From Pseudopyrenochaeta lycopersici (lineage: Eukaryota > Ascomycota > Dothideomycetes > Pleosporales > Pseudopyrenochaetaceae), in contig NHZP01000008.1 in the NCBI GenBank assembly GCA_003313425.1, forward strand, positions 1,178,001-1,242,000: a stretch of 64,000 nucleotides of DNA, written 5' to 3'. Positions within the stretch are counted from its first letter, which is position 1, and each line of letters begins with the position of its first letter. The notes beneath the pieces were generated by a model. That model worked only from the letters and a program-made list of their open reading frames with translations, was not told the DNA's origin and ran no database searches. A program made the translations under genes and the position numbers. Positions 55,788 to 64,000 of the stretch are shown here, piece after piece.

Positions 55788-58700
55788 ATGGCGGGCACGC
55801 GACGGCGCTCTCGGCTTGGTGAGACGAATACACATCGAAGCCAGCGCTCCGTGTCTCATATGACGGCAGTCGTCGAGGCACCCGCAAACGTTGCTGAAAG
55901 TATTGATCAACCCTCTCCACATCCTGACGTGCCCATTAGTCGCTCGACGAAAGGCTTCTGCCGAAACTGCAATGGCAATATCGGCGACTTCTACAATTCA
56001 TGGCACAGAGTGACAGGCAGCTACTTTGTCCCAGCCTTGCTTGGGTCATACCGAAGTCTGCTAAATAGGACCGGCAAGCAGAAAGCGGCATCCAGCGGCA
56101 CTGATTTAGAAGGATGGTAAGCTTGCCTCCCATTGCACCCATTCCGCCTTTGTCGCACAGTTTCCTTTTCCAAGTCGAGCGGTCAATAAATAATCCCCTA
56201 GCATTTATCATGAGCTTATCCCGGTGCCAATCACTGGTACATGGGTTTAATTTTTCCCTAGGCGCGCTTGCGCTAGTCCCCCCAGATAATTTCCACACTA
56301 TACATTGTCATCTATTAAACCCGTCCTTCCGCATGTCGCATCACGTTCCATCGCTGACACTTTGACTGACACGCAATAGTACCATTCAACCATTATCTTG
56401 CCCATCTCCCGGTTGCGCCGACTCGCCAATTGGCTTTACTGTGGTTGACGCACCTGCAGGAAAGAGTACTTTTCGGTAAGTTATAGTAGCCTTTTCGTCC
56501 TACTAGTCTTGGGTTCCAGTTTCGTTGATTCGGTCCTTTTGAGGTCCCACCTCTCTCATCTCATGCGCGTTGCATTGTGGCGCATCAATCCCAGCACCTT
56601 GCATCCTTATCGCCTGCTGCAAGTATTAACTGCGCCAAGACCGATTGTGGGATCAATTCACCAACTCCACAGAAGCTGGTTTCTCGCTAACGTTTATTTC
56701 CTTTTCCAGTGGCCGTGATTTTTTCAAGCTAAATTGCATCGAGCTGCGATGCGAACTATCACCCAACCAAACCAGCGTGGTTGAACCCAATACTGAACCA
56801 GAATCACAATTATTGGCCGCCGAGGACTCTGCTAGCCCTACGCCTGATCCGACAGGATCGCAAATAGCTCCACCAACAGAAGCCATGGAGGTCGACTCAT
56901 GTCCGCCAGCATCCCAGCATCTAGGCATTCACCTCAACCGACTTGAGCAGAATCACCAGCGCGCTCTTCAACATCAGCCTTTGCCACCGGTTGAGGCTAA
57001 GAGAGAATCGCAACCACTGCCATCGCCGATGCACTCCTCTCCAGGTCTAGCACCGCTTCGCTCTATCCCACCAAAACCACCAATCACCGACCCATTACCG
57101 TTGCCACCGAAGCTGGTACACGAAGAACAATACGCTGTACAACAACCATCTAGAGAGACCCCGGTTGTAGTTACGAGTGCCACGCGTGAAGTCTCCTCAA
57201 TCACATCTCAGTCTCGATCTACTCGCGAATTGCATCCTGCTAACGGTCTCCATTACCCCCGCTCGTCGCGGGATGTTGGACTAGACGCCATTGAGCGCCT
57301 GCAAACGCAGATCTCACAGAACAGTGGTGCTCTGGCTGCTCATACTCGTGACATCCGACGAGGCGAGGAGTCTTTCCAGCAGCTGGAAGAATCACTTCGC
57401 CGTGACTTTCAGGCGCAGTTGATCCACCAAGGTGGCGACATTCAGAGGGTGGATGATGCTGTGGCAAGATTGCAACATGAGATTCAAGGCATCCACCAAA
57501 TTCTGGAAGGCCTTAGTCGCGAATTGCATGCTACAAGGGTTGAGAAGCAATCGCGCGGGGCGACTGTGCAACCAGTCCAAACAATAAGTGTCCAAGATTC
57601 GGCGCTTGAGCTCATGGCGCAACAAATTGCTGTCATATCGCAGAAGGCAAACGAGGTCGACACGCTGAAAATTACGATAGAGATCATGAAGAATAAGATT
57701 CAACGGCTCGAGGAAGAGGCCACACCAACGCTTTCCCAGCCGACCCCTCAAATATATCGTTCTCCACAGGAAGCAACACTGCAGTTGTCGCAAACGACAC
57801 CTACCACGATCCCTTACCACAATATACCAGCAACTATTCCTCAGATCAGCGCTGTAGCCCAGCCGTCCCCGAAAGCCCAATCTTTCCCATCCCATGAGAC
57901 GGCTTCCACCACAGGAACACCAGAAATACTTCATAAGCCCGAGCCCATAGGCAGTCAGCGCAGCGGTTGGGCTACTGTCAATGCTGGTGTAAAACGGACC
58001 CACACGAATGGTGAAGAAAGTCCACATGAAGTTGCCGTACATACAACTGGATCTCCAAAACGTCAGAGGCTAGCGACTGTTGAAGCCCATGCATCCATGC
58101 AAAGCCAAACGCCAACCCATTACAGGAATATGGGTTCTGAGAATCTAGAGGCTCGGTCGCATGTCTACCCGCATACTTTGCCATCTCAGCAGTCCCTTTC
58201 CGAGTCGATCCTTGCGTCACAGTCACAACATCCGATCTACGTTTCATATGGTACCCAAGATGGGTTTTTAGATGACAGCAGGCGGCTGGAGCCTCAACGG
58301 AACATCGAGCATCGTCATCGCGGAAGAGGACGTGGCGGAGGCCCTGGCAGTCGCGGCGGAAGAGGCAGAAAGAGCACACCAGCCCAACTTCATACATTCG
58401 GAACACCAGAGCAAGAAAGACATGACTGGCATAGTGTTATAGATTCGCAGGCCAGCCCGGATGGATTTAACAACCATATGACACGCTCAGGGCGAGGTAT
58501 TTTGCGTCGAGGCAGTGGAGGCGGTGGCGGCCGTGGCGGCTATACGCCCAACGACCGAGCGTCAAGTATGGGCTTACAAGGCGTGACAGCTAGTATGGGT
58601 ATTGAATCGCCCGGCGACCCGTATGCGCACACCAAAAAAACCCGGACAAAGCCAATCCGCAATGCTGATGGCGTGCTTATCCGCAAAGATGGTCGTCCAG

Positions 58701-59320
58701 ATATGCGATCACAATCTTCAGCGGCAAATCTACGCAAAGTTCACGCACGCAAGGAAGGTGATTCCCATCAGTCTCCGTCCAGGTTCACACCTACCAACCT
58801 TCAGTATTCCACTTCAGCCAACACACCAGACTCACCAAGCCCGAACGGCTATGCTCCAGATCAGGATGGCCCGGCTAGTTTCCATGAAAAGCACATTGCT
58901 ATCATGGACAAGATGTTTCCAAGTGGTGTTGATCAATCACAAAGATTACATGACTATACTCGCCAGGTCTTCGAAGAAGATCGTAATCATACAGCGCATT
59001 CACGCACGCAGCAGCAGCATCCAGCCACTAAAGCTTCACTGGAAGTCAAAAGCGAGCGGGTCGAACAGCGTCGCATTGCCAATCTGCAAAGTCCTCGAGA
59101 CGAGAATGTGGACATGGATCGTGCAGAAGATCCTGCAGATGATGAAGGGCAGACACCTGGTGTGCAGAGCGACATGTCAGGGCAGGAGCACCACGAAGCT
59201 CAGTCGCAAGAAACACCCGCGCGAGAAAGACGGGGGGTCTCTGGGCCGCAATCAGTTCCAGTAACTCGGGCGGTGGAGAGCTTGGCTAAGACTGGTGTTG
59301 AGTTGACTCAATCGTCTTAG
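55788..59320 (+). CDS. Conserved Cys-rich/RGG protein of unknown function
   Basis: Exons 55788-56116, 56380-56475 and 56710-59320 give 1011 aa; all junctions keep phase. The introns are long for this genome (263 and 234 nt). Residues about 50-155 are a cysteine-rich block: CRNC, NSWHRVTGSYFVPAL, CTIQPLSCPSPGC, GFTVVDAPAGKSTFRGRDFFKLNCIELRC, a possible metal-binding domain. A Pro/Ser/Gln-rich linker follows, then a probable coiled coil (about residues 290-420: RDIRRGEESFQQLEESLRRD, EVDTLKITIEIMKNKIQRLE). An RGRGRGGGPGSRGGRGR patch and a RRGSGGGGGRGG patch suggest RNA or DNA binding. The block KTRTKPIRNADGVLIRKDGR looks conserved. I do not recognise the family; a nuclear chromatin or RNA role is inference from composition only. 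Confidence 0.75.
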
Positions 59321-60109
59321 GCTCGCATCACCATCATCCAAGGTCATTTTTGTTCACGCTATGTTCTTCTCTCAGAAAATGCCGCAAGGTTGGGACAGGT
59401 TGCTGCACTTGCTATAGAATTTCGACATAAATTATTCGTGTAACTCTGGCTCGTCAGCAGGAGTCTGGGCTTTGGGTCTGGTTTATCGTCGGCATTACGC
59501 ATAACGCCATCATACGGATTATACCCTTTTCGAGTCATTCTGAATTTTATCAATTTTCTCTTTAGTTCGAGTTCTTGCTGCACCCCCATTAACTGTGCCT
59601 CGACAAAAGGCTATAGGGTATGGCTGTCGGTTTCATCCATAGTCACATTTAGCCTCGGTTGTCGATCCGTTGTTTGATTCTGCCACCTCCAAATTCTCAA
59701 TAAGCTGGAACACTCTAGTCGAAATATCGGGATCCACTATAACTACAGCGTATATCGGTGTGTATTATACTGCACACGTGTCCGCGAGGTTCCCACACTT
59801 GATGGATCTAGATGGACACTAAGCACTTTGGGATATCACGTTCCGAGCTGAAAGATTGGATTGTCTAATATATATTTCTCGGCACCTGCTATAGAGCTGA
59901 CGCACTAGTGGAGGCGGAAATTTTTCGAAATATCATTTTGCAAATCAACTGCTAACATTTGGGATGATGGATGTGTGAAATTTGCATTCAGCTTCACCTC
60001 CAGGAACAGAAAACCTTACATGGGGCGCGTGTGAAACCGTAAAAATCAATACTTGGAAAATATATTGGAGACCGTTAATCATTGACTGCCTTCGTTCTCA
60101 CCCTGTCAT
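59321..60109. other. convergent 3' region
   Basis: The 3' ends of the Cys-rich/RGG gene (+) and of the hypothetical gene (-) converge here. No independent gene is seen. Confidence 0.45.
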
Positions 60110-61054
60110 TTAACAAATGACTCCCACAAATCCTTCATCCCGAGCCTGCACGCTTTCTTCTAAGGTTTGCACCCTCTTGAATTTTTTGGGATGTATGTTC
60201 TTCTTTTCCTGGTTCATGATAGCGCCAACAAATATGATGGGGTCTCCCCTTAGCACCTCATAGTACATTAACATCCCTGCAGCCTTTCGGCTCTCGGCTT
60301 GAAGCAGCTTGCTGCCAGCAGGTCGATGGCGATTTTGCGTGACAATCATGTACTTCACGTTCTCAGTGTCCTCAGGCACAACATTTGTGTCAAGTGCGCG
60401 TGAGAGGAACACAGACGGGACATCATTTGTCCCTGGATCGTAGTAGGGTGACCTATCGCGGCCCCGGCGAACAGGCCTCGCGGTGGGAAAGTAAAGGTCA
60501 TCGTCATCAGAATCGGTTTCGCCTACGCGGCCACGCCCACTTTCGACAAGAAAGCTGTCCTCAACGCCCAATGAGAAGAGCCACGCCCACTTCTTCACGT
60601 CCTTGTCCGTGAAAGGGAATGTAGTGAGGTATACGCTCCCACGTGCAGGGAACGGCAGATCGGCAACGCTATCATACTTGGACACTTTATCTAGGAGTTG
60701 GGAGGAGGACATGATCATGGCTGTCGTGTCGCGGTTGTTAGGTTGACGAATGCGTACAGGCGAGATAGAGTAGCGGCGTATGTAGTTTGGTCGTGCACGG
60801 CGTGGGCGGCGGTAGTCATCTTCGATGGAATTGATGGAATCGACACTGTCCTGACGAACGAGCTTGGGCTTGCTTGCATCGCAGGTGCACTCTAGAGCGT
60901 CCTTCTTCTCCTCTACGGCGGGCTTTGTGCTGGTGTCGACTTCAGTCTTAGGCTCAGCAGCCGGATTTGCCGCGGTGTCGACGGAAGCCATGGTATTTGT
61001 TCGCGTGTTGGTGGGATCAACAATGGTCCACTCGTTATCGATTGGTAAGGGCAT
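60110..61054 (-). CDS. Conserved hypothetical protein
   Basis: A single minus-strand exon of 314 aa, ATG at 61054. An acidic and Thr-rich start, then a basic stretch (YRRPRRARPNYIRRYSISPV), then a globular-looking part: VYLTTFPFTDKDVKKWAWLFSLGVEDSFLVE, a DSDDDD patch and RPVRRGRDRSPYYDPG. The C-terminal half is VPSVFLSRALDTNVVPED, VKYMIVTQNRHRPAGSKLLQAESRKAAGMLMYY and a basic NIHPKKFKRV end. No signal peptide or membrane segment. The well-ordered C-terminal region suggests a real conserved protein, but I cannot name a family. Confidence 0.65.
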   Translation of the reverse strand: MPLPIDNEWTIVDPTNTRTNTMASVDTAANPAAEPKTEVDTSTKPAVEEKKDALECTCDASKPKLVRQDSVDSINSIEDDYRRPRRARPNYIRRYSISPVRIRQPNNRDTTAMIMSSSQLLDKVSKYDSVADLPFPARGSVYLTTFPFTDKDVKKWAWLFSLGVEDSFLVESGRGRVGETDSDDDDLYFPTARPVRRGRDRSPYYDPGTNDVPSVFLSRALDTNVVPEDTENVKYMIVTQNRHRPAGSKLLQAESRKAAGMLMYYEVLRGDPIIFVGAIMNQEKKNIHPKKFKRVQTLEESVQARDEGFVGVIC

Positions 61055-62384
61055 CCAGGTCCGTCTGGCTGTAAGTTGTGGGTTTGATAGATTAGGAGAG
61101 AGTCAAGATGAAGCTGATGGGATGTGGTGAGACAACAGCATGAATTATATAGCTAAGTATTCCACGATTCTTCATTCAGATCTCACAGAAGGTCAGCATT
61201 CTGCCTAGACCAGCTGAACTGAGCTGAATGTCGATACCAAATCATATCGTAAAGCTATAATTTTGGGGGGTTTGGCAGCCTTGATCTAAGGAAGTGCCAT
61301 GCAGAGCTGAAGCCATTTCGCGATCGTCATGCATATGTGGCGTTACTGCCTGATTGTTGCCTGCACCAATGTTCATCCGCGCTGATCTCAGGTTGAAAAA
61401 ATTCCGATAACGAAAATAAGCTTATTGTGCGCCCTGTCTTGCCTGACATTGCAAAAGCATATTTTGGTATGAATAAAGGTATGCACATATGTGTGGTGAA
61501 ATGTGGGGAAGGTTTGCAATATGTGGGGGTGGATTTAGGCATAGCGGGATCTCACACGAAACCTTAATGACTGGCGGAAGAATTGAAATGGGTCCGTATC
61601 AAGACGTGCACGTCTCAAACTTCAGACTACCAAAGCAATACCTTGCAATTTTCCACTCGCAATCCTACCCTCTGACAGACAAAGTGCCTTTGATTGCAAC
61701 AATTCTGAGTGTGCCATCCTTCAACCAAAGCTTCATGCCTGCAACGGCTGTTCTTTGACACGCCCCACCCCAGGTTCATGACCAGAATCTTGTCCACATC
61801 GGTATTGACATCTAGCATGGTTATTGAAAACAATGCGTACATAGCAAGACGATTGAGCTCCAATGCCGGCAGCGGAGTGACAGCTAGTTTAAAAGAGCGC
61901 ATCATCCTTGGTGTAGTGGGAAGCAGGTCTGGGATGGGATTGGAGGCTATGACGGCGCCATAACGGCGAAGTAAGAACTTGAGTCATTCACTATCGGATA
62001 TTGTATTGCGATAATAGCCGCGAGCTATGTATTTTCAATTTTTAATCACTGTTGCAGTTAGAAGGTCAAGGGTGGGCGAGCAACAATATATCCTTGTGTG
62101 CTTAGTGTATGTGGCGTCCTCTGAACACTAAAGGTGAAAATATAAGGATATATTAAGAGCCACTATAAGACTTCTCTAATCTATCAGAACCGGTGATGGT
62201 TAGGTTGTCGTTGAACCTTGTATGACCCTATCCACCATTTTCGAAAAGAAGGACGTTGTGAGTTCCGCAGAACACTCTGGCAATGAGCTTGTCACGTTGA
62301 ATCATTAATACATCTCGGTATTATCTCGTTTACGTATCTCGTACTTCGGAATGATTTTTGCGTTCTTCGATCAGGCCCGTGCCC
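61055..62384. other. intergenic, no gene seen
   Basis: About 1.3 kb between two minus-strand genes. Open frames are short and unsupported. Confidence 0.4.
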
Positions 62385-63485
62385 TCAGTAAGGGACAGCC
62401 GGGGTCCTTTCCGACCCATTTGTCCTCTCGTAATAGTGAATAGCGCCTTCCGCCTTCGCGCAGTTGGTCAAATACGTTGAGGAAGCATTGACCGGGATAG
62501 TGTTGCCTTCTTGAGGGCGCCCATAGACCTTTACGAATGTAAGCAAGCAACCTTGGTGGATAGGGCCGTGAAATAGAGCACTTACGTGTTCATAGTACCA
62601 CACTTCAGTAAACACTAGCGGTTCGGATACAAAGTCAGTTTATGTTAAGTATGTCATTTGTGCATGAAAGTGCGTACCGGTGAACCCATTATCTGTGCTA
62701 CCCTCGCCAGCCGCTGTAGTGTTATATCTGGGGCCAGAGCAACCAATGAACGGAACACCACCATGCTTTTGGAACAGAACGTCTCTAATTGTGGAGTAGC
62801 TATAGGTCGTACTGTTGGACGGCGTTATACTATTTTCTTCAAGCCACTTGAAAGTTGGAAACCTCTTGTAAAATTTGATCACCGTCTCGAAGAAGTCAAC
62901 AACGTCCTCGTGTTGGCGATATTGTGGGCCGTAGCAGGGGACATTGAATGTGCTAAAGCAGGTTGCGTGTTTGCTAAATTCGTGGGCCCAGAAACCCGGG
63001 TTGTCTTGATGCCATCCAATCCAGTACGTGTTCATGTACTCAAGCAGGTCGTAATGGCCAAATGGCTCAAGAAATGTACCAATATTTGGTCCAGTGTAGG
63101 GTGCGACAAACGTGCCATTGGGCAGGCCAGTTGTGGTATTCGGCGACGGGATCGGGTCATATTGACGATTCAGGTCGCAGTACTGGGTGTAACTGCCGTT
63201 ACAAAAGTCGGGCCATAGCCCATGTAGGCTCCAGGTATTGGTAGGAAGGAACTGGCCTTCTGATTCGAGTCCAGTGTAGGTGTCCCAGAATTGGGTGGCG
63301 AGAAGTAGACCACCGAATGTTTCGACACAGCAAGAATCAACTTGGGAAGAATCTTGAGAAGGGCAAGACAGGAGCGGTTTCTGAAGTTGACAGGTGTGAT
63401 TCAACGGGCTTTGATTGGGGTAGAGCTGAGCTTTCGCCGCGCTTGCAAGTATGATGACCCCTATGCAGGGAAAAGGACCTTTCAT
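62385..63485 (-). CDS. Secreted ribonuclease T2
   Basis: Minus-strand exons 63485-62678, 62614-62586 (29 nt) and 62528-62385 join in frame to 326 aa. The first ATG, at 63485, opens a signal peptide (MKGPFPCIGVIILASAAKAQ). The T2 catalytic blocks are CAS I, TWSLHGLWPDFC with His88, and CAS II, FWAHEFSKHATC with His168, Glu169, Lys172 and His173, here HATC instead of the usual HGTC. The C-terminal part has VWYYEHVYGRPQEG and NCAKAEGAIHYYERT. Many NxT/NxS sites and cysteines fit a glycosylated extracellular or vacuolar enzyme. Known: cuts single-stranded RNA through a 2',3'-cyclic phosphate, used for phosphate and nucleotide scavenging. Introns are 63 and 57 nt. Confidence 0.93.
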
Positions 63486-64000
63486 TTTGAACCAACGCAA
63501 AGACGCCAATTCGCAAGAAGACGACAGTTGAAGTCTGCCCGAAAAATTTACCAGAGGCCCGAATCTTATGAGGTCTCAAAGCGTAGCCACAGTCTATACG
63601 GTCTGCAGCTTCGTCCGCAGGCTCTTGGCTCCATCCGGAAGGTGGCCGGCCTGCAACCTTGCCTAGAGCCCCCAGGACGGCGAGGAGCGAAGTATTTGTA
63701 GCGGAGCTAGAGTGCAGCATGCTCTCATGTATACATCTCATTGGTAGCAAAAATACAAAGCTAGCCAGGCCGTACCTTAATGCTTGCGTTGAGCTTGGAT
63801 GAGCTTGGATGGCCTCGGAGGACATGACGTAAGCTCTACCTAGAAGCACAGTAGCCAGCTTTAGAATGATTGAACATCCAAAAGGCCATAGATCAAAGCT
63901 GATTGGATGCGTGCCTGGAAGTTGCAGTTCTTCCAATCATATAAAGCTATTCCAGCGTATAGATGATTAACAGTGTCTACATATGGGTGGCTTTTCTTAT
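63486..64000. other. upstream region of the RNase T2 gene
   Basis: No independent gene is seen. A long minus-strand frame that overlaps the RNase N-terminus lacks motifs and is taken as a shadow. The end of the window may cut into a neighbour. Confidence 0.35.

Noticed and set aside
63337..63936. 199-aa minus-strand frame overlapping the RNase T2 start
   Set aside because: Different frame over the signal-peptide region, no family motif; the RNase reading is decisive.

Overview
This window is nuclear DNA of a filamentous ascomycete, most likely a Dothideomycete-type mould; the class is an inference. The support is: introns mostly of 45-90 nt with GT..AG ends and CTRAY-like branch points; a fungal Zn(II)2Cys6 transcription factor; two loci of the 2EXR (F-box-like) family common in these fungi; a highly reducing type I polyketide synthase; and long AT-rich gene-poor stretches between compact gene islands. 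I saw no rRNA, tRNA, CRISPR or phage-like feature. Coordinates of spliced genes come from reading splice sites against reading frame and family conservation, so they are models. Region 1-6 kb (+ strand) holds a two-UBC-domain E2 ubiquitin-conjugating enzyme, the ergosterol enzyme ERG26, and an E2-binding HECT-like E3 (HECT_2/UBE3D family). Region 7-9.5 kb (- strand) holds a 2EXR protein and a three-exon small secreted cysteine protein. Region 12.4-16.5 kb has the DNA cross-link repair nuclease PSO2/SNM1 (-) and, divergently, a 2EXR pseudogene with two stops and a frameshift. About 4.3 kb of apparently empty DNA follows. Region 20.8-27.2 kb has a seven-exon Zn2Cys6 regulator (-) and the divergent Fe-S targeting protein CIA2 (+), separated by 2.7 kb of GC-rich DNA. 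Region 27.2-32 kb is gene-poor and may carry an LTR remnant. Region 32.1-38 kb holds LSM2 (-), a large methyltransferase with a disordered N-terminus (-) and ribulose-phosphate 3-epimerase RPE1 (+). At 39.9-40.9 kb is a secreted Pro/Ser/Gly repeat protein with two Kex2-type sites each followed by Gln-Val-Thr. An AT-rich degenerate stretch (41-43.6 kb) leads to a complete six-exon KS-AT-DH-MT-ER-KR-ACP polyketide synthase (43.6-51.7 kb, about 2570 aa) with no visible tailoring, transport or regulator genes beside it. Region 52-64 kb holds the RNA exonuclease REX1 (+), a conserved Cys-rich/RGG protein of unknown function (+), a conserved hypothetical (-) and a secreted RNase T2 (-). Most genes are single-copy housekeeping functions (ubiquitin transfer, sterol synthesis, DNA repair, Fe-S assembly, mRNA decay and splicing, pentose phosphate, RNA maturation) and are not an operon-like system. 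The accessory content is the orphan polyketide synthase, the repeat-peptide precursor, the two secreted proteins and the 2EXR loci. These are the best candidates for new biology; I found no clearly new multi-gene system.
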